Origin: Colwellia sp. MB3u-41
GTDB lineage: Bacteria; Pseudomonadota; Gammaproteobacteria; Enterobacterales; Alteromonadaceae
Assembly: GCF_014076845.1 (NCBI RefSeq)
Contig: NZ_JACGUT010000082.1
Span: forward strand, 62,001 to 126,000
Direction of reading: 5' to 3'
Length of the DNA: 64,000 nt
Below, piece after piece: positions 30,066-38,979 of this stretch. The first letter of the stretch is position 1. Every line of letters starts with the position of its first letter. The translations under genes were made by a program, and so were the position numbers. Below the pieces are notes generated by a model. That model was not told the origin of the DNA, ran no database searches, and saw only the letters and a list, made by a program, of their open reading frames with translations.

Positions 30066-31802
30066 TTAAGACTTTTTAACAACACCAGGCATATTGTCTA
30101 GTTGGGAAGTTAAATATGAACTTGTTGAATTTAACTGTGAAACCAACAAATCCATCGCATTATATTGAGCAAATAACCTTGCCTCTAAAGAATCCATCTT
30201 CTCACCAAAGCTTACCAAATCAGAATTTAATCGAGTAATTTGAGACTCTTTTCCATCGATACGCTTTTGAATTAAACCGTCTGAATCAGTATAAAACCCC
30301 ACGAACTCTTTCAAACTCGCAACAAAACCCGTTTTACCATCATCGCCACCAATAAAGAAACTTTGTACTGCATCGGGGTTTTCTTCTATATGGTTGTTTA
30401 ATTGTTCAGTATCTAAACTTAAATGCCCATTGCGCTCAGTACGAATACCAAGTTGTGACAGTGTAAATGTATCATCACCTGCGCTAAACTCTCGATTAAA
30501 TTGACTACGTATTTTTGTCATAACGCCACGCAGTAATGAATCTCCCGCTAAGGCTCCTGCCCCGTCTTCACCTGATTTACCTAATTGATTACTGATATCC
30601 ACCAAAGCATTAAATTTTCCGATAAAACTCTCAACACCTGCAGCAACATTTTTATTATCTTCAGAAACCGTAATCTTACTGATATCGTCATCAACGTCTT
30701 GGACTTTTTTTGCCGTAATAGTAATACCATCTATAACTGAATCAAAAACATTCGTACTATTCGTAACAACAATAGTTCCATCAATCGTAATTTTAGCATC
30801 AGTGGCCGCATCAACTTCTGACATATTTTGAATATTGGCAGTGGCAGTTTGGTTCACAGAAGCAAACTGTGAAATACCAGCAGTATCATTATTATCGCCA
30901 TCATCATCTACGGCGGTTACAGTAATAGCATGAGTACTTCCCGATTCTCTGCTACTAAAGACCAGATGGTCACCTGTGTTATCGGTGAATATACTTGCTT
31001 TAACTGAACTGTTTGCGCCGTTATCATTAATTGCCCCCATGATGTCTTCTAATGTATCAGCACCACCAACAGTAACATCAAAACTATTACCGTTAGAGGT
31101 AAAGGATAATGTGCCAGATCCGGTTGTGTCAGTTGAAGTAAAGCCATTTACAGAGGTTAATTTATTCGTAGCGTCGGAAGCTAAGCGTGATAAACCAGCA
31201 GTGTCACTATTATTGACATCACCCGTATCATCTACATTAACGGTAATAGCATTATCTAACCCTGTACTTTTGCTATTTAACACTAAATGTTGGCCTGAAT
31301 CGTCAGTAATAATAGTCGCGCTAACCGTAGAATTATCAGTACTGTCATTTATCGCATCACGAATTTCACTTAACGTGGCGGTATCTGATACCGCAATATC
31401 AAAGGCATTATCCCCCGAAGCTATCGAAAGAGTACCTTCTCCTACAGCCTCTTCAGCGCCAATAGCTGAAGACAGTAATTTATGGTGAGTGGCTAACGCT
31501 TCAACTTTAACTGAATAATTACCTACCTCAGCTTCTTTATCAGAAGAAAGACTTACAAAATCATCTCTCCCTGTAATTGCACGCTTCTGGTATTCATCAA
31601 CATTTCCTAAACTATCTAAGGCTGCTGTGACATCTTCCAGTGAAGACTTCAAGGCACCTACAGCAGAAATATCAGTCGTATAAGCACCTTGTTTACGCGC
31701 TGCGCGCGATTCATAAGGAACTTTTTCAGCATTAACTATGGCTTCGACTATTTCACTGACTTGAAGGCCAGAACCTATTCCTGTGAATGATATGCTCGCC
31801 AT
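30066..31802 (-). CDS. fliD: Flagellar filament cap protein FliD
   Basis: FliD caps the filament tip and folds incoming flagellin. The 578-residue product has the conserved N-terminus ASISFTGIGSGLQVSEIVEAI and C-terminus DSLEARLFAQYNAMDLLVSQLNSTSS. It is longer than enteric FliD (about 468) because an IN-motif domain is duplicated: residues about 122-209 and 228-315 repeat GTLSIASGDNAFDIAV / GTLSFTSNGNSFDVTV and the ending NDTAGLSRLAS / NDTAGISQFAS. AAGGA precedes the ATG. flaG lies 29 bases upstream, so the two are probably co-transcribed. No fliS follows. Confidence 0.95.
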   Translation of the reverse strand: MASISFTGIGSGLQVSEIVEAIVNAEKVPYESRAARKQGAYTTDISAVGALKSSLEDVTAALDSLGNVDEYQKRAITGRDDFVSLSSDKEAEVGNYSVKVEALATHHKLLSSAIGAEEAVGEGTLSIASGDNAFDIAVSDTATLSEIRDAINDSTDNSTVSATIITDDSGQHLVLNSKSTGLDNAITVNVDDTGDVNNSDTAGLSRLASDATNKLTSVNGFTSTDTTGSGTLSFTSNGNSFDVTVGGADTLEDIMGAINDNGANSSVKASIFTDNTGDHLVFSSRESGSTHAITVTAVDDDGDNNDTAGISQFASVNQTATANIQNMSEVDAATDAKITIDGTIVVTNSTNVFDSVIDGITITAKKVQDVDDDISKITVSEDNKNVAAGVESFIGKFNALVDISNQLGKSGEDGAGALAGDSLLRGVMTKIRSQFNREFSAGDDTFTLSQLGIRTERNGHLSLDTEQLNNHIEENPDAVQSFFIGGDDGKTGFVASLKEFVGFYTDSDGLIQKRIDGKESQITRLNSDLVSFGEKMDSLEARLFAQYNAMDLLVSQLNSTSSYLTSQLDNMPGVVKKS

Positions 31803-31831
31803 AATTATTATCCTTATTTTAACGTGTTAAC

Positions 31832-32227
31832 TTAAACTTTTGTGTTAACAAAGCCGCCAACCATTTCAGACAGTTTAGACACTAACGTAAGTACTTCTTC
31901 AGAAGGAAATTGCTTAATCAAGTCACCTGTGCCCTTATCAAATACTTTAATAACGTCGCGACCCGAGTCCTTGTCTACCGAAAACTCTAAATTTCGATTT
32001 AATTCACCAACAAAATCCTGCAATTGCTGCGCCACTTTTTCCAGTTGTTTACTGTTTAAAGGTTTACTATACGTTATATCTTCACTTTCTTGTTGACTTA
32101 CTCGTTCATCTTTTACAATTTCATCTTTTTTGGTTTCATCCACTTTAACGAATGAATTAACATCATGTTTCATCTCTGATTTTAAACCAGATAAATCTAT
32201 GTCTGTACTATTTGGAATGGCAGTCAT
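31832..32227 (-). CDS. flaG: FlaG-family flagellar protein
   Basis: The 131-residue protein has an unconserved, charged N-terminal half and the FlaG domain at the end: EKVAQQLQDFVGELNRNLEF, SVDKDSGRDVIKVFDKGTGD and LIKQFPSEEVLTLV. FlaG influences filament length in several polar flagellates; its mechanism is not settled. It sits between a flagellin and fliD, its usual place. A weak sigma-54-like -12 (TTGCA) lies upstream but lacks a -24 GG, so it may depend on readthrough. Confidence 0.93.
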   Translation of the reverse strand: MTAIPNSTDIDLSGLKSEMKHDVNSFVKVDETKKDEIVKDERVSQQESEDITYSKPLNSKQLEKVAQQLQDFVGELNRNLEFSVDKDSGRDVIKVFDKGTGDLIKQFPSEEVLTLVSKLSEMVGGFVNTKV

Positions 32228-32311
32228 TGTATATCTCCCACTTTAAATCTAGTTATACTCTGCTACAAGTATCTTGCAAAAAACATTGTATTAGAGCATG
32301 TTCAATGAACG

Positions 32312-32364
32312 GTGCTTTTAATTTTAAAAGCACAAAAGGAAGGAGTATTGGGCTCCTTCCTTTT
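32312..32364 (-). terminator. Tandem hairpins after the first flagellin
   Basis: In the minus-strand transcript an AAAAGGAAGGAG/CTCCTTCCTTTT stem (32334-32345 with 32353-32364) comes first, then GTGCTTTTA/TAAAAGCAC (32312-32320 with 32325-32333). The first is a GC-containing stem ending in a short U-run, so it should terminate the flagellin mRNA, perhaps partially, upstream of flaG. Confidence 0.65.
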
Positions 32365-32405
32365 TCTTCGATTAGGTTAAACCTGAACCTAAAAACTATT
32401 AACGA

Positions 32406-33848
32406 CTAACCAATAAGGCTTAATGCCGCTTGTGGTAACTGGTTAGACTGAGCCAAAATTGACGTACCTGCTTGCTGTAGTATTTGATTCTTAGTCATTT
32501 GTGCGGTTTCAGAAGCAAAATCAGTATCTTGAATTCGGCTACGTGAATCTGATACATTTTGCTGAACGTTAGCTAAATTACTAATGGTATGGCCAAAACG
32601 ATTTTGCACCGCACCTAAATCAGCTCGACTAGAATCAATTTGAGCTAATGCCGCATCAATAGTTTTAAGTGCTGACTGAGCTCCATCAGAATTTACACCT
32701 GAAATATCAATTGACTCAACGCTACTTAAGGCACTAGAACCACCCGTTGATTGAATAGCTACTGTACCACCTTTACCAAAAAGTTCATTAGCAGTAGAGC
32801 CTGAAAGACCGATTTTATTCGCAGATGACAAATTAAGCTCTGAAGAAACACTAATAGGGTTAGCCGTTGTACCAACTGTAGTTCCACCAACCGAAAACCC
32901 ACTTCCGTCTGTCCCAGTAACATCCATACCATCAACATCCGTTGCTTTAAATGTTATGGTATCAGTGGCGGAATCATAGACAGCATCATAACCATCGGCT
33001 TGCATGTCTTCAGCTAAACGGGCTGAGTCTCCGCCATAAGTGCCTAAATCGTAAGAATCATTGGTAGCAGCACCTTTATCTATGTTTATCACTGCAGTAC
33101 TTGCGGCGTTGATACCAGAAATACTTGTTTCTAACTTTGCTTCGGCATTAACACCATTACCTAAACCATTGATAGTATCAGCAATGGTCGCTGCGCCAGT
33201 GCCCGCACCCACAGCCATCGTTGAACCATTTAGATTTATCGTATCTGCGGTTGTATTATGGTTATTATCTAACGAAACCGTTTGTACGTCACCTAAACCA
33301 AGAGATGCAACTGCACCAGGACCTTTAATTTCATGAGCGCCAATCGCATCAGCAGAAACATCGCCCAATGTCACATTGATTGTTTCATTAGCATTTGCAC
33401 CAATTTGAAATTGTTTAGTACCAAAATCACCATCAAGTAGTTTAGTTGAGCCAAATTGTGTAGTTTCAGCAATACGTGTTAATTCTTGCTGTAGAGCGCC
33501 CACTTCTTTTTGAAGTGCTGCTCGGTCATCAGCACCATTAGAACCGTTAGCTGATTGTAAAGACAAATCACGCATACGTTGTAATATCGCCGAAGATTCT
33601 TGCATTGCACCTTCAGCCGTTTGCGCCATTGAAATACCATCGTTAGCGTTACGCTGAGCAACACCTAAACCATTAACCTGAGAGGTTAAACGATTAGAAA
33701 TTTGCATGCCAGCTGCGTCATCTTTTGCGCTGTTAATACGCATACCTGATGATAAACGTTGCATTGACGTTGCTAAACCTTCACCTGATTTACTTAAGTT
33801 ACGTTGTGCGTTTAATGACGCTGTATTCGTGATTACTGATAAAGCCAT
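32406..33848 (-). CDS. fliC: Flagellin (copy nearest flaG; sigma-28 class)
   Basis: A 480-residue filament subunit with the standard D0/D1 ends: [20 protein letters not shown] and [20 protein letters not shown] at the start, [20 protein letters not shown] and [18 protein letters not shown] at the end. The exposed middle (about residues 170-400) contains [19 protein letters not shown]. That middle is almost identical to the copy at 36050-37492, and unlike the copy between them. A strong sigma-28 promoter lies about 114 bases upstream and an AGGAG site precedes the ATG. Ser/Thr-rich middle segments could accept the sugar made by the neighbouring operon. Confidence 0.96.
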   Translation of the reverse strand: MALSVITNTASLNAQRNLSKSGEGLATSMQRLSSGMRINSAKDDAAGMQISNRLTSQVNGLGVAQRNANDGISMAQTAEGAMQESSAILQRMRDLSLQSANGSNGADDRAALQKEVGALQQELTRIAETTQFGSTKLLDGDFGTKQFQIGANANETINVTLGDVSADAIGAHEIKGPGAVASLGLGDVQTVSLDNNHNTTADTINLNGSTMAVGAGTGAATIADTINGLGNGVNAEAKLETSISGINAASTAVINIDKGAATNDSYDLGTYGGDSARLAEDMQADGYDAVYDSATDTITFKATDVDGMDVTGTDGSGFSVGGTTVGTTANPISVSSELNLSSANKIGLSGSTANELFGKGGTVAIQSTGGSSALSSVESIDISGVNSDGAQSALKTIDAALAQIDSSRADLGAVQNRFGHTISNLANVQQNVSDSRSRIQDTDFASETAQMTKNQILQQAGTSILAQSNQLPQAALSLIG

Positions 33849-33961
33849 GATAAACTCCTGATTACAAAATGTAATATTTAGTTAGTTATATGAACCAGAA
33901 GCCGTTGACTTGTCGGTAAGGTTACCAATAAATCAATCAATACAGCTCCATTCTACATAAG

Positions 33962-33988
33962 TTAACGGCAGCCTATAAATTAACTTTA
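33962..33988 (-). promoter_or_regulatory. Sigma-28 promoter of the first flagellin
   Basis: On the minus strand: TAAAGTTA, an 11-base spacer and GCCGTTAA, close to the FliA consensus at exact spacing. It points to the flagellin starting at 33848. The 371-base gap (33849-34220) otherwise holds only the terminator of the next flagellin and a small ATTACA/TGTAAT hairpin at 33861-33875 near the start codon. Confidence 0.8.
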
Positions 33989-34153
33989 GTTTTTTTTGTC
34001 AAAATAAATAAAAAAAATAATGTAAACCCTAAAATAAAATTGCATCAGTCGTTCGTTAGTGTATTTTCCATTTAAAAACAATGTAGTATAAAACATCATT
34101 ATTTCAGCTCAAGTGTTTTATATTTCATATATTTAAGTTTTAATTTGTATAAA

Positions 34154-34182
34154 AAAACCAAGCACGTTAAATGCTTGGTTTT
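34154..34182 (-). terminator. Terminator of the second flagellin
   Basis: An 11-base perfect stem, AAAACCAAGCA (34154-34164) and TGCTTGGTTTT (34172-34182), is followed on the minus strand by a run of T. It lies 39 bases after the flagellin stop. Confidence 0.88.
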
Positions 34183-34220
34183 GTATAAAACTTAGAGGCG
34201 TACTATAGTAAAAGTTGAAG

Positions 34221-35693
34221 TTAACCACCCAACAAGCTAATTGCCGATTGTGGTATTTGATTCGCTTGCGACAAAATACTTGTGCCAGCTTGTTGTAATA
34301 TCTGGTTTTTGGTCATAACAGCAGTTTCTTTAGCAAAGTCCGTATCTTGAATTCGACTTCGAGATGCTGAAACATTCTCTTGTACATTCGCCAAGTTGCT
34401 AATGGTATGGCTAAACCTATTTTGTACCGCACCCAGCGCTGCCCGGTTAGAATCAATTTGCGCCAAGGCCGCATCAATCACCTCAACAGCCGACTGAGAG
34501 TTTTCAGAAGTAACACCTGAAATATCGATAAATTCAACTGAGTTCAAAGCACTTGAACCACCCGTAGCAGTGATGTTATTGCCACCAAAACCTTGGCCTA
34601 GTATTTGATTTACCGTAGCACCTGAGATGCCAATTTTGTCTGATGACGATAATTGTAATTCGGCTGAATGAGAAAGGGGGCCTGCACCCGAAGTAAGCAT
34701 ACTTCCAGCAGGTCCCATTTCAATAGAACCCACTGCTGAAGCCGTAACTTCAAAACCGTCAATATCCGTCGCAACAACATCAATAGCGCCAAGCCCACCG
34801 TTTAGGGTTCCATCAAATACAGCGTTATACCCAGCAGCTTGTAAGTCTTCGGTTAAACGCTCCATATCTCCGCCATACGAAGCTAACTGAAAGGTGTCCT
34901 CTATGCTACCCTCCTTAAAAATATTAAATGTACCTGCGTCTGCCGTTGAAAGACCTTGAATACGTGTTTTTAACACGGCTTGGGCGTTTACACCCGTTGA
35001 AGCATCAGTGATTTTTTTGGCTATACTTGAGGCACCATCGCCACCCGCATAGGTGACTGAGGTACCATTTATACTCCAAGTATCACCTGTTGTTCCCATA
35101 TTTGCAGGTAATAGTGCCGCCTCAACATCACCAATATTAGTAGCGGGTGTACCTGTAGTGCCTCCACCCCTGATTTGGTGTGCTCCGATACTGTCGGCAG
35201 CCATATTACCTAATGTGACATTAATCGTTTCGTTAGCATTCGCCCCCACTTGGAATTGTTTTGTACCAAAACTTCCATCAAGCAAGCTGGTTGAGCCAAA
35301 CTTTGTTGTTTCTGAAATACGGGTAAGCTCTTGCTGCAAAGCCCCCATCTCTTTCTGTAATGCTGACCTGTCGTCAGCACTATTTGAGCCATTTGCTGAT
35401 TGCAAAGACAGATCTCGCATCCGCTGTAAAATACTTGATGACTCTTGCATTGCACCTTCTGCCGTTTGCGCCATCGATATACCATCATTAGCATTACGCT
35501 GAGCAACCGCAAGCCCATTGACTTGCGAAGTTAATCTGTTCGCAATCTGCATACCTGCTGCATCATCTTTTGCACTATTAATACGCATACCCGATGATAG
35601 GCGCTGCATGGATGTTGCTAAGCCCTCTCCCGATTTAGACAAGTTTCTTTGCGCATTTAATGATGCCGTATTCGTTATAACTGATAAGGCCAT
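34221..35693 (-). CDS. fliC: Flagellin (middle copy, divergent central domain)
   Basis: The 490-residue subunit shares its first 170 and last 90 residues closely with the two flanking flagellins ([40 protein letters not shown]; ending SAISLLGG). Its middle, about residues 175-400, is different: [40 protein letters not shown] and a more hydrophobic, Gly/Met-rich surface. It may form a distinct section of the filament. The leader contains a hairpin like that of the next flagellin, and a sigma-54-like element lies upstream. Confidence 0.95.
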   Translation of the reverse strand: MALSVITNTASLNAQRNLSKSGEGLATSMQRLSSGMRINSAKDDAAGMQIANRLTSQVNGLAVAQRNANDGISMAQTAEGAMQESSSILQRMRDLSLQSANGSNSADDRSALQKEMGALQQELTRISETTKFGSTSLLDGSFGTKQFQVGANANETINVTLGNMAADSIGAHQIRGGGTTGTPATNIGDVEAALLPANMGTTGDTWSINGTSVTYAGGDGASSIAKKITDASTGVNAQAVLKTRIQGLSTADAGTFNIFKEGSIEDTFQLASYGGDMERLTEDLQAAGYNAVFDGTLNGGLGAIDVVATDIDGFEVTASAVGSIEMGPAGSMLTSGAGPLSHSAELQLSSSDKIGISGATVNQILGQGFGGNNITATGGSSALNSVEFIDISGVTSENSQSAVEVIDAALAQIDSNRAALGAVQNRFSHTISNLANVQENVSASRSRIQDTDFAKETAVMTKNQILQQAGTSILSQANQIPQSAISLLGG

Positions 35694-35719
35694 AATGTTC
35701 TCCTAATATTTTTACACAT

Positions 35720-35747
35720 AGAAGCTCGTTACAACTCGTTAGCTTCT
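35720..35747 (-). promoter_or_regulatory. Leader hairpin of the middle flagellin
   Basis: AGAAGCT (35720-35726) pairs with AGCTTCT (35741-35747) across a 14-base loop containing a CTCGTT direct repeat. It lies 27 bases upstream of the ATG in the presumed 5-prime untranslated region. The flagellin at 36050-37492 has a hairpin with the same AGAAGCT stem at nearly the same place. Function is inferred only. Confidence 0.5.
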
Positions 35748-35764
35748 TTCATACTTATACAGTT

Positions 35765-35780
35765 AGCACAAAGTAGGCCA
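35765..35780 (-). promoter_or_regulatory. Candidate sigma-54 promoter of the middle flagellin
   Basis: Minus strand TGGCCT-ACTTT-GTGCT keeps GG-N10-GC but departs from consensus elsewhere. A weak sigma-28-like alternative (TAAAGTAA, 12 bases, GTCGTTAT) lies at 35843-35870. The class of this gene is therefore less certain than for the other flagellins. The rest of the 355-base gap 35694-36049 holds the leader hairpin and the terminator of the next flagellin. Confidence 0.5.
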
Positions 35781-35982
35781 ATAAATCTTAAGCCTTAAAT
35801 AACAACGACTTAAAATAAAAAAAAACGATATACTGTGCATACATAACGACAAACATTATTGCTTACTTTATAGCCATTAAATTGACATTATTATTCTATT
35901 TCAAATTTCAGTTTGAATTAAAAACCGTCAATAACTTCCCTAGCCTAGCTAAAATTAGTACTCATAAATAAAAGCCAATAAA

Positions 35983-36006
35983 AAAGGAGGCCATTTGGCC
36001 TCCTTT
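35983..36006 (-). terminator. Terminator of the third flagellin
   Basis: AAAGGAGGCC (35983-35992) pairs with GGCCTCCTTT (35997-36006) around a four-base loop, followed on the minus strand by TTTTATTGG. A strong intrinsic terminator 44 bases after the stop codon. Confidence 0.88.
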
Positions 36007-36049
36007 ATTCTCATAATACTTTATATTATTAATAACATTAGCTTTTAGC

Positions 36050-37492
36050 TTAACCGAGTAAACTGGTAGCCGCTTGTGGTATTTGATTAGCTTGCGATAA
36101 AATAGTCGTTCCAGCTTGCTGTAATATTTGGTTTTTAGTCATTTGGGCAGTTTCAGAAGCAAAATCAGTATCTTGAATACGGCTTCGAGAGGCTGTTACA
36201 TTTTCTGCAACATTCGCTAAATTACTAATGGTATGACTAAAACGATTTTGCACCGCACCTAAATCAGCACGACTAGAATCAATTTGAGCTAATGCCGCAT
36301 CAATAGTTTTAAGCGCTGATTGAGCACCAGCGGAATCGACACCTGAAATATCAATTGACTCAACGCTAGACAAGCCACTAGAGCCACCCGTTGATTGAAC
36401 AGCTACTGTACCACCTTTACCAAAAATTTCATTAGCAGTAGAGCCTGAAATACCAATTTTATTCGCAGATGATAAATTAAGCTCTGAAGAAACACTGATA
36501 GGGTTAGCCGTTGTAGTAACTGAAGTTCCACCAACCGAAAACCCACTTCCGTCTGTCCCAGTAACATCCATACCATCAACATCCGTTGCTTTAAATGTTA
36601 TGGTATCAGTGGAGGAATCATAGATCGCATCATAACCATCAGCCTGCATATCTTCAGCTAAACGAGCTGAATCTCCACCATAAGTGCCTAAATCGTAAGA
36701 ATCATTGGTAGCAGCACCTTTATCTATGTTTATCACTGCAGTACTTGCAGCTGAGATACCAGAAATATTTGTTTCTAGCTTTGCTTCAGCATTAACGCCA
36801 TTACCTAAACCATTGATAGTATCAGCAATGGTCGCTGCACCAGATCCCGCACCCACAGCCATTGTTGAACCATTTATATTTAATGTATCTGCCGTTGTAT
36901 TATGGTTATTATCTAGCGAAGTAGTTTGTACGTCACCTAAACCAAGAGATGCAACTGCGCCAGGACCTTTAATTTCATGAGCGCCAATCGCATCAGCTGA
37001 TGTATTACCCAAAGAGACATTAATCGTTTCATTAGCATTAGCGCCTACTTGGAATTGCTTAGTACCAAAAGTACCATCCAATAAACTCGTTGCGCCAAAT
37101 TTAGTTGTTTCAGCGATACGTGTTAATTCTTGCTGCAATGCACCCATTTCTTTCTGCAGGGCAGCTCTATCTTCTGAACCATTTGAGCCATTCGCTGATT
37201 GTAAAGATAAGTCACGCATACGTTGTAAAATAGCAGAAGATTCTTGCATTGCACCTTCAGCCGTTTGCGCCATTGAAATGCCATCGTTAGCATTACGCTG
37301 CGCAACACCTAAGCCGTTAATCTGTGAGGTCAGGCGATTAGCAATTTGCATACCTGCTGCATCATCTTTCGAGCTATTGATACGCATACCTGATGATAAG
37401 CGTTGCATTGATGTTGCTAAACCTTCACCTGATTTACTTAAGTTCCGTTGTGCGTTTAATGACGCGGTATTTGTTACTACTGATAAAGCCAT
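36050..37492 (-). CDS. fliC: Flagellin (copy nearest flgL; sigma-54 class)
   Basis: The 480-residue flagellin opens [20 protein letters not shown] and ends [11 protein letters not shown]. Its exposed middle matches the 32406-33848 copy with only about 16 differences in some 230 residues by eye; the terminal domains differ at a similar or higher rate. A consensus sigma-54 promoter lies about 200 bases upstream, giving a long leader with a perfect eight-base hairpin. By analogy with Vibrio, where one core flagellin is FlrC/sigma-54 dependent and the rest use sigma-28, this may be the core flagellin. Confidence 0.96.
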   Translation of the reverse strand: MALSVVTNTASLNAQRNLSKSGEGLATSMQRLSSGMRINSSKDDAAGMQIANRLTSQINGLGVAQRNANDGISMAQTAEGAMQESSAILQRMRDLSLQSANGSNGSEDRAALQKEMGALQQELTRIAETTKFGATSLLDGTFGTKQFQVGANANETINVSLGNTSADAIGAHEIKGPGAVASLGLGDVQTTSLDNNHNTTADTLNINGSTMAVGAGSGAATIADTINGLGNGVNAEAKLETNISGISAASTAVINIDKGAATNDSYDLGTYGGDSARLAEDMQADGYDAIYDSSTDTITFKATDVDGMDVTGTDGSGFSVGGTSVTTTANPISVSSELNLSSANKIGISGSTANEIFGKGGTVAVQSTGGSSGLSSVESIDISGVDSAGAQSALKTIDAALAQIDSSRADLGAVQNRFSHTISNLANVAENVTASRSRIQDTDFASETAQMTKNQILQQAGTTILSQANQIPQAATSLLG

Positions 37493-37523
37493 AATAGTGC
37501 TCCTAATTATTTAAAATGCTATT

Positions 37524-37548
37524 AGAAGCTTATATATTTCAAGCTTCT
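37524..37548 (-). promoter_or_regulatory. Leader hairpin of the third flagellin
   Basis: AGAAGCTT (37524-37531) pairs perfectly with AAGCTTCT (37541-37548) across a nine-base loop, 32 bases before the ATG. The stem sequence recurs in the middle flagellin leader. Lack of a following U-run and its place inside the leader argue against a flgL terminator, although that remains possible. Confidence 0.5.
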
Positions 37549-37688
37549 GTTTTACTAACAGAGGGTTGTACTCTAGAGAGTTAATTAACCCATAAATTTT
37601 CATCATCTACTTCTTAAGTGATTATTAACTTATCCCGACAGTCTAGTGGACATTATTCTGTCGATAACTCATCCTTACGTTTAGATAA

Positions 37689-37704
37689 GCAATAGCTATG
37701 CCAA
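37689..37704 (-). promoter_or_regulatory. Sigma-54 promoter of the third flagellin
   Basis: On the minus strand TGGCAT-AGCTA-TTGCT matches the -24/-12 consensus with exact spacing. It lies just after the flgL stop and 197 bases before the flagellin ATG. No sigma-28 element was seen in this gap. FlrC is the likely activator. Confidence 0.8.
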
Positions 37705-37710
37705 AATCAG

Positions 37711-38967
37711 TTAAATGTAATTAAATAAACTTAACCCTTCAATTTGTTTAAATGTTTGCTGTGTTGCCTGTAGTGACATTTTTTGCTGTTCAAATAAAGA
37801 CACTGCACTAGCAAAATCTAAATCTTCTATTTTCCCTCTAGATGATTGCAGCATCACACTTAAGTCCAGGGCGACATTACGCTGTACGTCAATCTTATTT
37901 AGAGTTATACCCACTTCAGCTCTTTTACTTGTTATGTGACCAAAAGCACCATCAAGTTGTGTTAGTAAGTACTTATAATCAACTTGAAGTTGTTTTGGAT
38001 CATCAGTACCTTCAATAGAGTTATCAATCCAATCAATAGCTGACTTTAACGTATCAAACACACTTACTTTTTCTTGTGGTGTGAGCGAAAACTGATCCCC
38101 CGGCAACGGGTTGCCGTCTAACTCAACTTCCATACCATTGAAGGCAATCGTTTGCCCTGCAATAAAGGGAACTGGCCCGTGAGATACCACGGCTGCACCA
38201 TCGGTTATAGTAACGTCGTCAACCACACCGTCAGCATCTGTATCTGTAAAATCAAAGGTTAAGTTGGGTGTCATTGCTGCCGCGTTATAAGCTTGTCGAT
38301 CAACAATTTTAGCACTTTCAACGTAAATATAAGGTTCTTCTGGATCAGGGTCCGCAGGTGGTGTCAGGTTTTGAATAGCACTGGGAATAAAGTCTCCAAC
38401 ACTATTATCAATGTTCATGAATATATCATCGCCAGGTGTATTTTTAGTCACCCGAATATTTGTAGAAATTTGCAATTCAGCGATTTTATTATCACCTAAA
38501 TAGGTAACCTGATTATCAGGTCCAGCACTAAAAGGACGTTGATCGACTTGAAACCCCGAGAAGATATATTCTCCGGTTTCGTTTTTTGTGTTGGCTATAT
38601 CTACTAATTGTTCTAGGTTTGATTTAAGCTGCGCAGACAAAGATTTCAAATTCTCATCATCATATGCACCATTATTAGCCTGAATAAAAATGTCTTGAAC
38701 TTGCATCAATACGTCTTGGGTATTGGACAACGAAACTTCCTGTCGGTTGTTATGATTTACCGCCTGCGTAATATTCGTTTCAAAACGTTCAATTGAACGT
38801 AACTCTTCTTTAATGCCACCTAACGATATATTTTGTATTGGCGCATCTTTAGCGGTTAGAACTTGTTTGCCTGCAGACAAATATTTAACCTGATCTTGTA
38901 AGTCAGACTGCATTTTACTCATGCTGTTGGCGCTAATTTGATAAAACTGTGAAGTAGAAATTCTCAT
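37711..38967 (-). CDS. flgL: Hook-filament junction protein FlgL (HAP3)
   Basis: FlgL (418 residues) joins the hook to the flagellin filament. It has flagellin-like ends: MRISTSQFYQISANSMSKMQ with YLSAGKQVLTAKDAP, and a C-terminus RGKIEDLDFASAVSLFEQQ then LQATQQTFKQIEGLSLF. The middle is Pro/Asp-rich (TPPADPDPEEPYIYV). It follows flgK by 12 bases. Length is typical of Vibrio and Alteromonadales FlgL rather than the shorter enteric form. Confidence 0.95.
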   Translation of the reverse strand: MRISTSQFYQISANSMSKMQSDLQDQVKYLSAGKQVLTAKDAPIQNISLGGIKEELRSIERFETNITQAVNHNNRQEVSLSNTQDVLMQVQDIFIQANNGAYDDENLKSLSAQLKSNLEQLVDIANTKNETGEYIFSGFQVDQRPFSAGPDNQVTYLGDNKIAELQISTNIRVTKNTPGDDIFMNIDNSVGDFIPSAIQNLTPPADPDPEEPYIYVESAKIVDRQAYNAAAMTPNLTFDFTDTDADGVVDDVTITDGAAVVSHGPVPFIAGQTIAFNGMEVELDGNPLPGDQFSLTPQEKVSVFDTLKSAIDWIDNSIEGTDDPKQLQVDYKYLLTQLDGAFGHITSKRAEVGITLNKIDVQRNVALDLSVMLQSSRGKIEDLDFASAVSLFEQQKMSLQATQQTFKQIEGLSLFNYI

Positions 38968-38979
38968 AATTAATACCTT

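Noticed and set aside
30976-31488. Long open frame antisense to fliD (170 codons)
   Set aside because: It mirrors the repetitive Ser/Thr/Asp-rich coding of fliD, has no ribosome-binding site and no recognisable domain.
35053-35502. Open frame antisense to the middle flagellin (149 codons)
   Set aside because: Shadow of the flagellin coding frame; similar shadows occur opposite the other flagellins at equivalent positions.
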